A program made the position numbers and the translations under genes. From contig NZ_CP046391.1 in NCBI RefSeq assembly GCF_012790675.1, positions 1,154,914 through 1,169,545 of the forward strand: a DNA stretch of 14,632 bases, written 5' to 3'. Positions 7,559 through 14,563 of the stretch are shown here, piece by piece. Source of the DNA: Anaplasma platys. GTDB taxonomy: Bacteria > Pseudomonadota > Alphaproteobacteria > Rickettsiales > Anaplasmataceae. The number at the start of each line of letters is the position of its first letter. The stretch's first letter is position 1. The notes beneath the pieces are model-generated. The model was not told where the DNA came from and did not search any database. It was given only the letters and a program-made list of their open reading frames with translations.

Positions 7559-8325
7559 ATGCCCTCTGGGTTCTTATGCACACGCTCGACAAGCTTATCG
7601 TAAATAACAAACAGGTGTGCCTCTATTTCTAAAACAAACTCCAGATCCTGTAGCCACCTCTTTACCCTCGGCACAGCAGATAACGTGCTGCTTTTTCCAA
7701 ATTCCAAAGTGCCTTCCCAATCACCTGCCCTCATAAGATTTTCCAAATCAACGTAGTCACGCCATATCTGAGAGTTACGATCCTTAACCGAAACCCACTT
7801 AGACACCAACTGCCACATAGCCCCTTGAGGACCAAAGTTTAGCTCATTTCTTATGGAGTAAAATTCCTCTCTAAGTTCTCTATATCCCTTCCTGTTATGA
7901 AACTTCTCTATCACCCGCAGGCTATCATCGATGCCTTGGTCATTTAGCGCCGTTAACACCGGCTTCACCACGCTTACTGAATCACTTGTCATCGCACCCA
8001 GGGCGAAAGTGCGTCGGAGATCCTGAACAATCAATAGCGCGCGCGCCAAACATTCCTCGGGCACGCAGCCATCCCTGTTAACAACAACTGTTTTGGGGGG
8101 AATGGACGATTTCAAATGTGCTATTGAAGACTTTATCTGCTCAGCCTTTGCTGCAACACCAGAAAGCTCATACTGCAGCCTACTATTATTATCCTGAAGC
8201 CTTTCTATACTAGCCATAGCCTTGAACAGCTCTTTTTTTACATCCAAGGCAAAATAGACGACACCCCATATCCACAATGCCAAGATACAGAATATCCCCA
8301 ACCACCCGCATGTTTCCTTTCGCAT
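7555..8325 (-). CDS. Mic60/mitofilin-like inner-membrane protein
   Basis: The 256-residue product has an N-terminal membrane anchor (about residues 7-28), a coiled-coil-like segment (about 30-78) and a helical C-terminal region ending with a helix around LEFVLEIEAHLFVIYDKLVE. This is the architecture of alphaproteobacterial Mic60 (mitofilin, COG4223), a bacterial relative of the mitochondrial cristae-junction protein that shapes inner membranes. In alphaproteobacteria this gene commonly lies directly before hemY, as here. It is short for the family, mainly because the coiled-coil part is reduced. It starts four bases after the upstream lolC-like stop and overlaps hemY by four bases. The assignment depends on architecture and gene order more than on strong motifs; an unrelated haem-cluster membrane protein is the alternative. 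Confidence 0.6.
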   Translation of the reverse strand: MRKETCGWLGIFCILALWIWGVVYFALDVKKELFKAMASIERLQDNNSRLQYELSGVAAKAEQIKSSIAHLKSSIPPKTVVVNRDGCVPEECLARALLIVQDLRRTFALGAMTSDSVSVVKPVLTALNDQGIDDSLRVIEKFHNRKGYRELREEFYSIRNELNFGPQGAMWQLVSKWVSVKDRNSQIWRDYVDLENLMRAGDWEGTLEFGKSSTLSAVPRVKRWLQDLEFVLEIEAHLFVIYDKLVERVHKNPEGI

Positions 8326-8329
8326 TTAT

Positions 8330-9550
8330 TTACTCATATTTCAGAATATCCACAGGATGCTTCCGCGCGGCCATAATAGCAGGAGGAAGAGTGGATACCA
8401 ACGTGACTCCCAGCGCCAAAGCAGCCGCTTTTATGACATCTAAAAAGATCATTTCCGTTGATATTCCCTCCAGGCAATACGCAATGGATGCGAAAAAAGC
8501 CCCTTTATCAAAAGTAGCCAAAAAGTCGCTAATGCGCTCTATATTTACAGAAAATAACACCCCCATACAACATCCTATTGCAGTCCCAATGACCCCTATA
8601 CACATACCACTGATGCAAAAAACTCGTATCACCGCAAATTTACTGAGCCCCATAGTGCGCAACATAGCGACTGACCTTATTTTCTCTTGCACTAACAAGG
8701 TAACACAGGAAATTATGTTAAAGGCTGCGACAACAATTATTAGCACTAGAATAAAAAACATGGCATCGCGCTCTAACTGCAGCGCATATAAATAGTGCCC
8801 CTGCTGCGTTTTCCAGTCTTCCACTCTCATGCGCGTCTTCTCTTTGATGGGCGCCAAAATAGCAGAAGATTTTTCTGCGTCACTAAGCTGGACCTCTATG
8901 TATTTCGCACTGTTTTCGTAACCAAAAAGCACCTGAGCACTTGGCAGCGGAATATACGAAAATGCGCTATCGTATTCGTACATTCCAACGTTGAAAATCC
9001 CAGTAACCTTATGCTTCTGCGTCCTCGGCGCAGACCCTAGTATAGTGCGCGCATCAACTGATGATACTACAGTGATCTCATCCCCGTAGTTCACGTTCAA
9101 ACTTTCTGCAAGGCGCGATCCCAAAATTATACCTGGTTGCAGCTCTGTAACATTGCCACTCACCATATATTCCAACAACTTCCTATGAATCTCAGACATT
9201 TCCATTCCCCGCACTACTGCACCTATAGCCGCCGACTTTGATTTCAGTAATGCTTGCCCTTCCACCACAGGAACAGCGGAAACAACACCTTCTGTCGCTT
9301 TGATCTCTGCAAGAGAATTTTGACAATTCTCCCCCCTGTGACAGTACACAGTAACATGCCCATTCATCCCAAGAATACTGTCGAGCAATTTTGCCGAAAA
9401 ACCGTTCATCACGGCCATGACGGAAATAAGTGTCGCGACGCCGATAGAAATGCCCAGAATAGAAAGAACACTCATTAGTGAACACAAAAATCTGCCATGC
9501 TTTGAACTTAGGTACCTACGCGCAAGCAGCCACTCAAGACCCATGTTCAT
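8330..9550 (-). CDS. lolC: LolC/LolE-family lipoprotein-releasing permease
   Basis: This is the membrane subunit of the Lol ABC transporter, which extracts lipoproteins from the inner membrane and hands them to LolA; the ATPase LolD is not in this window. The 406-residue product has a first helix at about 23-49 ending in VMAVMNGF, a periplasmic MacB-like domain (about 50-260), and three further FtsX-type helices at about 263-288, 307-336 and 370-392. The motif RSVAMLRTMGLSKFAVIRVF (292-311) and the C-terminal end ARKHPVDILKYE are family hallmarks. Species with one such permease use a LolF-type hybrid, which this may be. ATG 9550 touches GGGG directly, whereas the ATG two codons on (9544) has GGGG at six bases, so 404 residues may be the true length. 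It heads the gene block running to 6021. Confidence 0.9.
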   Translation of the reverse strand: MNMGLEWLLARRYLSSKHGRFLCSLMSVLSILGISIGVATLISVMAVMNGFSAKLLDSILGMNGHVTVYCHRGENCQNSLAEIKATEGVVSAVPVVEGQALLKSKSAAIGAVVRGMEMSEIHRKLLEYMVSGNVTELQPGIILGSRLAESLNVNYGDEITVVSSVDARTILGSAPRTQKHKVTGIFNVGMYEYDSAFSYIPLPSAQVLFGYENSAKYIEVQLSDAEKSSAILAPIKEKTRMRVEDWKTQQGHYLYALQLERDAMFFILVLIIVVAAFNIISCVTLLVQEKIRSVAMLRTMGLSKFAVIRVFCISGMCIGVIGTAIGCCMGVLFSVNIERISDFLATFDKGAFFASIAYCLEGISTEMIFLDVIKAAALALGVTLVSTLPPAIMAARKHPVDILKYE

Positions 9551-9571
9551 CCCCAGCTTAGTATGCCCTAC

Positions 9572-9600
9572 TCTATATCACGGTTCCACTACAGTTACAA
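9572..9600 (-). promoter_or_regulatory. Possible promoter for the lolC-hemY unit
   Basis: On the - strand TTGTAA (9600-9595) lies 17 bases before TATAGA (9577-9572). Each box matches the sigma-70 consensus at four of six positions. The predicted transcription start would be about 15 bases before the lolC-like ATG. The upstream box overlaps the degraded end of the msp-like pseudogene. Modest support only. Confidence 0.35.
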
Positions 9601-10020
9601 TTTGCAACACAACAGGTGCGCATCGGCGATTTCGCGCACGATGACCCCAAAAGCGGCACACAACCTTGTTTTGTGTCGGTGCAGTGAAGTCAGTTCCTGC
9701 GCCACCGCGTTCGCAGTGTCGTTATTACCGGATGCAGTCCCAGGCCATCCATGCGCCGTCCCGTTTTCTACGTTGTGACTTTTGTCCAGCCTCAGCCGGT
9801 TTTTGCCCATGCTTGTTGACCGCCACACAAATCCTTTGTCGGCGTGCGGCTTCTTGCTGTAACCCTTGTTTCCCGTCCCCTCTACACAACTCCAGCGTCC
9901 TTAACTGTTACTCGAGGTCGTCTCCGTGTCGCCGTCGTTTGTGCCATTCACTTTCTTCTCCCCACAAACCTTCTTATCAATCTCCGTAGCCTGATGGCCA
10001 ACAGCCTCGGCAAAAGCACT
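9595..10020 (-). pseudogene. Degenerate MSP2/MSP3-type surface antigen fragment
   Basis: Reading the - strand, homology to the MSP2/MSP3 family begins at SAFAEAVG (near 10020), corresponding to VAFAQAVG in the copy at 13812-14632. It continues through EIDKKVC, the conserved left edge of the hypervariable region. A TAA at 9901-9903 interrupts the frame just before RWSCVEG, the counterpart of PWSCVDY in the other copy. After that come GWPGTASG and NDTANAVAQELTSL, matching the conserved right flank. The following stretch has drifted, apparently with a frameshift; REIADA may be the remnant of VEIRAVS. There is no signal peptide, N-terminal barrel region or C-terminus. Such fragments can act as donors for gene conversion even when broken. 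The next gene downstream on this strand is the lolC-like permease. Confidence 0.8.
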
Positions 10021-10164
10021 ACAAATAGGTAGTGACGCTAGGTATGTGTAACTTACCGTAACGTAGGTGATAACCGGCAGGTGCGTTTGGAGATGATTCT
10101 GAAGGTTATCCTGAAGATCTGCGTACTATGCTATGTGCACATGGCTATTGCGCAATGCTCGTTA
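10021..10164. other. Spacer between two msp-like pseudogenes
   Basis: No gene is recognised in these 144 bp. On the - strand a frame is open from 10125 into the pseudogene at 9595-10020 and encodes a repetitive-looking stretch (DLQDNLQNHLQTHL). It has no start codon with a ribosome binding site. It may be a remnant of older antigen sequence or drifted spacer. Confidence 0.45.
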
Positions 10165-10315
10165 CTAACAACCATTCAACATTACTGACGTTGTCGACAC
10201 CGCACGGATCTCTACTACCTCACCACCAGATACTGTACGTGTAAGTATACCAGCAACTGTGGCCTTTTCTTCGTCATCCAAATTACTTACCAAATCCCCA
10301 GCCATACCCTGAGCA

Positions 10316-10384
10316 GTGTTTATCTTCCCTTCCGCTGTCCCCGGCCAGCCCCGGTTGGTTTGCTTGTTGATGTACCATACGTGT
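10316..10384 (-). repeat. Inverted conserved block B (right edge of hypervariable region), left copy
   Basis: These 69 bp match 14564-14632 in inverted orientation with two mismatches by eye. The block encodes the HVWY(I/T)[14 protein letters not shown] stretch that closes the hypervariable cassette. The match probably extends beyond the right edge of the window. Confidence 0.9.
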
Positions 10385-10753
10385 TCCTTAACCTCCGCGG
10401 TTGTCGTGCTATCGCCTTGCTGTGTACGCGTCGTCACAGTGGCCGTACCGACGCGGCTTGTCGAGTCCGCTTTGCCTATCCCATGCAATGTGCCGTCTCG
10501 TTCGCGTATCACCCTGAATTTAATCGCTCTGCGGATGCCATTGTCATCCGGCCTCAGCTCCGCCGCGCGCTTTGTATTCCTATAACGGGCGCTAAACTCA
10601 TTCATCCGACCCGGCCTCACACCTCCTATGCTCTCTTGGTCGATCGTGTCCACGTTTAACGTATCACCCTCATAGTCGACGCAACTCCACGCTGGATCCT
10701 TAACTCTCCTCGCCCCACCGCCACTCGCGCCCCTACCAAGCAACACGTCCCAC

Positions 10754-10812
10754 CTATCATCCACCGCAACCTTCTTATTACAAACCTTGGGGTCAATTGA
10801 TGGGCTTGTCCG
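10754..10812 (-). repeat. Inverted conserved block A (left edge of hypervariable region), left copy
   Basis: These 59 bp match 14157-14215 in inverted orientation with one mismatch by eye (ACAAGCC here, ACGAGCC there). The block encodes [19 protein letters not shown] and ends abruptly where the hypervariable region begins. Confidence 0.9.
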
Positions 10813-10916
10813 TTCTTGGAAAATCATAATAACAGTAGTAGTGAAAGAACCAAGTAGCTTACCATGGAGCCGGAAAATACCTTTAGCAACTTCTTGATAG
10901 TACTCCTGGGCGACTT

Positions 10917-10925
10917 TGTTATAAT
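10917..10925 (+). promoter_or_regulatory. Extended -10 promoter for ccmF-ygfZ
   Basis: TGTTATAAT is an exact TGnTATAAT extended -10 element. TTGATA at 10894-10899 is 20 bases upstream of the hexamer, too far for a standard -35, so the extended element may compensate. The expected start of transcription is near 10932, leaving about 12 bases before the ccmF ATG. Confidence 0.5.
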
Positions 10926-10943
10926 GAGGCAACTCTCCCTGAG

Positions 10944-12869
10944 ATGATGATACCAAGCATGTCCAACAACGTGGATGGATATAGCTCGTTTTTGATAGTA
11001 GCGGGTGTACTCTCCTTCTTTTATCCGGTAATTGCACGCAGATTTCACGCAGTGGGAAGCGCTTTTACCTTCGCTGTTAGCGCTCTTCATAGCCTATCGC
11101 TGCTGTTACTACTATATATCAGGCTCATTGATGATTTCTCTTTTGAAAACGTATATCAAAACTCGCATACTCTCCAACCCATTCTATATAAAATAGTTGG
11201 ACTCTGGGGAAATTACGAAGGCTCGCTACTTTTGTATACGTGGTTATTGAGTGTAGCCGCGGTAATGCTACAACTTTTCCTTCCTGGCAACCATTTACGG
11301 TTTAACGCATTGTCGGTGCAACACCTACTTGTGGGAGCGTTTGTGGTTTTTCAAGTGGTTTTTGCCAACCCTTTCTTGCGTACATTTACCGTGGATGATG
11401 ACGGGCTGGGGTTTAACCCTCTTCTACAAGATATTGGACTGTCCATCCACCCTCCAATACTGTTCAGCGGATATGTTGGGTTTAGCCCAGTATTGGCGAT
11501 AACACTGGCTGCAATTCGCACAAATCTTTCGCCTGCAGTATGGGCACATCTAATTCGTGGCTGGGCACTAGCTGCCTGGACCCTTCTAACCCTTGGCATT
11601 GCCCTGGGGGGCTGGTGGGCATATCGAGTCTTGGGTTGGGGAGGCTTTTGGTCTTGGGATCCAGTTGAAAATGTTGTGTTACTACCGTGGCTTCTGGGAA
11701 CAGCCTTGGTGCACATGTTACCTATCGTCAGAAAGAGCAACATATACTGCAATTTTACCTTCTTTCTGGCTATTTCAACATTTGCCAGTAGCTTGTACAG
11801 CATATTTTTTGTAAGATCCGGGTTTCTCATTTCGGTACACACATTTGCGAATGATGCAAGCCGAGGTGTCGCGCTGTTGTGTCTGGTAAGTACGATCATG
11901 ATAAGCTGCTGTGCAGCTTTTGTAATGAATTGTAAAGCACGGAATGAAAGCTGTACCTTTAACCTGGTTTCGCGGATGACGCTGTTTATTGTCCATGTCA
12001 TCTTAACGCTTGTCGCATTTTTTATAATACTTCTGGGCACTGTTTATCCCATCGTGTTAGAGGCGCTAACCAACGTCACCATAGCCGTAGGTGCTCCATA
12101 TTACAACAGTCTCTTCAGTATAATACTGGTGCTTTTGCTGTTAGCGATGGTGGTCCTGCCATGCCTCAGCTACGATGGAAAACAACCTTTAATGCTTTCC
12201 TTCAAGGTCACCACCGTGGGCGCAATAGTATGTTTGCCGCTAGCGATATATCAGGGTCTTGTTGGCTTGCTTCTGTGGCTGGCAGGGTATCTGTTTTTCT
12301 CTATAATCGAAGACTTTTTGGTAAAGTTGCCCCACGCTTGGACAAGAGCCACATTTCTGGCAACCTTTCGTCCCGGCCGTTGCGCAATGCTGTCAGCTCA
12401 TTTGGGAGTTGCTGTAGCTGTTGTGGGGATAGTTTATTCAGGTACAGCGCAATTAGATAAAACCGCTCACATGAAACAAGGCGACACAATTTCCCTACAG
12501 GGGTATACCGCTACTCTGAGCGATGTGTCTCTATTAAAAAAGGAATATTATGAGTCCCTCGTGGGAGAATTTGACATCAAGCGCACCGGACAGAATAAGA
12601 CAATATGCAAACTTAAGCCGGAGAACCGTTTCTACTATGTTGAAGGCACTCATAACATTGTGAGTAGCACTTGCCACAATATAATGTCAGATCTGTATGT
12701 GGTAGTTGGCACTCCTAATGTAACCCATGGTCTACCGGTGCAGTTGCGCTACAAACCATTGATCAATCTGGTATGGGGCGGCTTTGCGTTGCTTTCTGTT
12801 GGAGGAGTTTTTGGCACTATTAATGCCGTATTGAAAATGCGCTCACTAAAGGGTAAAAGTACTTTGTGA
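10944..12869 (+). CDS. ccmF: Cytochrome c haem lyase subunit CcmF
   Basis: CcmF is the integral membrane core of the system I haem lyase that attaches haem to apocytochrome c in the periplasm, receiving haem from holo-CcmE. The 641-residue product is full length and has many membrane helices. The WWD signature runs from WWAYRVLGWGGFWSWDPVEN (223-242), with IHPPILFSGYVG just before (168-179). The four histidines expected from the E. coli protein (His173, His261, His303, His491) correspond to His169, His257, His299 and His486 here, all present. RSGFLISVHTFANDASRG (291-308) is also typical. The ATG at 10944 lacks a good ribosome binding site, and a second ATG at 10959 is possible. The other ccm genes are not adjacent. 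It is followed by ygfZ after 65 bp and flanked on both sides by msp-like pseudogenes. Confidence 0.97.
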   Translation: MMIPSMSNNVDGYSSFLIVAGVLSFFYPVIARRFHAVGSAFTFAVSALHSLSLLLLLYIRLIDDFSFENVYQNSHTLQPILYKIVGLWGNYEGSLLLYTWLLSVAAVMLQLFLPGNHLRFNALSVQHLLVGAFVVFQVVFANPFLRTFTVDDDGLGFNPLLQDIGLSIHPPILFSGYVGFSPVLAITLAAIRTNLSPAVWAHLIRGWALAAWTLLTLGIALGGWWAYRVLGWGGFWSWDPVENVVLLPWLLGTALVHMLPIVRKSNIYCNFTFFLAISTFASSLYSIFFVRSGFLISVHTFANDASRGVALLCLVSTIMISCCAAFVMNCKARNESCTFNLVSRMTLFIVHVILTLVAFFIILLGTVYPIVLEALTNVTIAVGAPYYNSLFSIILVLLLLAMVVLPCLSYDGKQPLMLSFKVTTVGAIVCLPLAIYQGLVGLLLWLAGYLFFSIIEDFLVKLPHAWTRATFLATFRPGRCAMLSAHLGVAVAVVGIVYSGTAQLDKTAHMKQGDTISLQGYTATLSDVSLLKKEYYESLVGEFDIKRTGQNKTICKLKPENRFYYVEGTHNIVSSTCHNIMSDLYVVVGTPNVTHGLPVQLRYKPLINLVWGGFALLSVGGVFGTINAVLKMRSLKGKSTL

Positions 12870-12934
12870 TATGTTGGTGGGAGATCGCCCCGTAGGGGGA
12901 AAAGTGATGTTGAGAGTTGGTTTCTTGAGCATAA

Positions 12935-13780
12935 ATGTTTAAGCTGAGTACCCGCTGTGTAATCAAGGTTAGTGGCTGCGATGCTGCTCCTTTCCTGCAC
13001 AATATCACGACAAATGACGTAAATTCAATGGTCCCACCTACCGCGATTTACAATTGCATTTTGAATTCAAGAGGGAGGTTCCTTTACGAATTCTTCCTGG
13101 TAAAATTGGATGAGTATTTCCTTATAGATTGTGCGTGTACGGAACGGGAAGATCTAATCGCATTTCTGCGTCTATATCGTGTGCAATTGAAAGTAAAGGT
13201 CCTCAAAGCTGACCAGTACGTTGTCGCAGTAGACGTTGGCCAGAACACTAACGTAAACGCACCTGTGTCGGCTGAAATTGGTGAAAATGGTACGGTGAGT
13301 TTTGCTGACCCGCGCTGTGCGGAGCTTGGAATGCGCCATATCATTCCAATAAACAGCCCGGCACTTGATAAGATTTCTAGGGAACAAGATTCTAGAGTAT
13401 ACGATGAGATTAGAATTAGGAATACTATTCCCTCGCCTGAGGATATGGTAAAGGGGGAATCTTTTCCGCTACATTTCGGGTTAGACAGAGTGAACGCTAT
13501 TTGTCATAGAAAGGGGTGCTACATAGGCCAAGAGACCGTGGCACGTATGCACATAATCGGCGCTAAAAAGAAGCTATACACGTTGTGGGCAGTGGCTTCA
13601 CCAGATTGGCCGCCCTTCAGCACCGAAGTGTATGCTGGCGAGATGCTGGTAGGTAAGCTATTAACCACCGCCGGCCCTTATGGCTTATCCTTATTAGATG
13701 TAAGTAAGGTGCAAGACCACCCCGGGTCATTAAGAGTGGGCAATTTGCCAGTAACGGTAACGGGCACAGTTGTCGACTAA
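12935..13780 (+). CDS. ygfZ: YgfZ/GcvT-like folate-binding Fe-S cluster protein
   Basis: YgfZ (relative of mitochondrial IBA57) is a tetrahydrofolate-binding protein that supports assembly or repair of certain Fe-S cluster enzymes in the cytoplasm. The 281-residue product carries the family signature KGCYIGQETVAR (193-204) with the key cysteine at Cys195, preceded by FPLHFGLDRVNAIC (177-190). The N-terminal fold fits the T-protein-like family, with FLHNITTNDV (20-29) and NSRGRFLYEFFLV (44-56). The ATG at 12935 is fixed because an in-frame TAA lies directly before it; the ribosome binding site is weak. It follows ccmF by 65 bp on the same strand and probably shares its transcript. A short CCCC-GTA-GGGG hairpin at 12888-12898 lies between them. 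An msp-like pseudogene begins about 30 bp after the stop. Confidence 0.95.
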   Translation: MFKLSTRCVIKVSGCDAAPFLHNITTNDVNSMVPPTAIYNCILNSRGRFLYEFFLVKLDEYFLIDCACTEREDLIAFLRLYRVQLKVKVLKADQYVVAVDVGQNTNVNAPVSAEIGENGTVSFADPRCAELGMRHIIPINSPALDKISREQDSRVYDEIRIRNTIPSPEDMVKGESFPLHFGLDRVNAICHRKGCYIGQETVARMHIIGAKKKLYTLWAVASPDWPPFSTEVYAGEMLVGKLLTTAGPYGLSLLDVSKVQDHPGSLRVGNLPVTVTGTVVD

Positions 13781-14156
13781 CTCTGGCCCGCAGGTCCCTC
13801 GCCCTCGTTAGCGGTCGGGCATTATTGCAGTCAAAGATACAGGGACGTACCTAGATAGTAATTTTAACTGGCGGGTACAGGATCCGCGGATCCAGTTTGA
13901 AAGCAACACTGACTGGGCGATGGAAGGCAGTGTTGGTTATAAGAAAAATGGCGCACGGATAGAAGTTGAATTAGGCTATGAAAAATTTGAAGCTAGAGGA
14001 ATAGGCCCTGGTGGAAAGTATGCGAGAACGGAAACAGTACACCTTTTGGCGAAAGAGCTAGCGCATGATGTGGTAAGTGGCAAGACCGAACGTCTCGGGC
14101 ATGCCTTAGCGGCAACTTCACCACATGATATTGTTGCGTTTGCCCAGGCCGTAGGA

Positions 14157-14215
14157 CGGACGAGCCCATCAATTGACCCCAAGGTTTGTAATAAGAAGGT
14201 TGCGGTGGATGATAG
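14157..14215 (+). repeat. Inverted conserved block A, right copy
   Basis: This is the partner of 10754-10812, inverted, 59 bp with one mismatch. It forms the left edge of the hypervariable cassette in the + strand pseudogene. Confidence 0.9.
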
Positions 14216-14563
14216 TTTGGACTACACCGTGCCAGGCGGGAGCGGTGGGCGTAGCATACCGAGGATAAGAGCGGAGCCGTGGAGTTGCGTAGATTATGTT
14301 GACTTTCCTGCGGAGGAAACGGGAAGTACCGCGCAAAGAGTGAGTTCGCTGGCGAGTGACAGCACGTTGAGTCGGAGGTTTGCAAACTTGAGAGGGGCGA
14401 ATACGTTGCGAGAAGACACGCCTGGGACATGTAGGAAGCTGTGGACAATGAACGGCCAAGCAATATATCCGGCCCCAAACTGCGCCAGTGTTACAGTCGA
14501 AAGCCGGGCGCTGTTGGGGGAAAGCAGTCACCGAGGAACTCCGACAGACGGGAAGCTTGGGGC

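Larger units (their letters stand above)
10165..10812 (-). pseudogene. MSP3/MSP2-type functional pseudogene (5'-truncated donor cassette)
   Basis: On the - strand this copy begins abruptly at [19 protein letters not shown], runs through a hypervariable region of about 370 bp containing AWSCVDYEGD, then reaches the conserved right flank: [39 protein letters not shown] and GGEVVEIRAVSTTSVMLNGC. A TAG follows immediately, where full-length proteins would continue with YDLL and the rest of the barrel. It lacks the signal peptide, the N-terminal half and the last strands, so it cannot make a surface protein by itself. The open frame continues 5' through unrelated sequence antisense to the ccmF start; that extension is not part of the gene. 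The conserved edges are near-identical to the + strand copy at 13812-14632. The right flank reads as MSP3-like, but I cannot fully separate MSP2 from MSP3. Confidence 0.88.

Noticed and set aside
9563..10032. Several + strand open frames over the pseudogene region
   Set aside because: They are antisense to recognisable MSP2/MSP3 sequence and have Cys/Arg/Ser-rich compositions typical of shadow frames.
10813..11037. The 290-residue frame on the - strand that starts at 11037 and includes the pseudogene at 10165-10812
   Set aside because: Its first 75 or so residues are antisense to the ccmF start and upstream region and show no antigen homology. Homology begins only at RTSPSID, so the start at 11037 is an accident of an open frame.
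11351..12040. A 229-residue open frame on the - strand inside ccmF
   Set aside because: CcmF on the other strand has intact family motifs and all four histidines over this span. The antisense frame has no recognisable features.
12888..12898. CCCC-GTA-GGGG hairpin between ccmF and ygfZ as a terminator
   Set aside because: The stem is only four pairs, the loop is three bases and no T tract follows, so it is unlikely to stop transcription before ygfZ.
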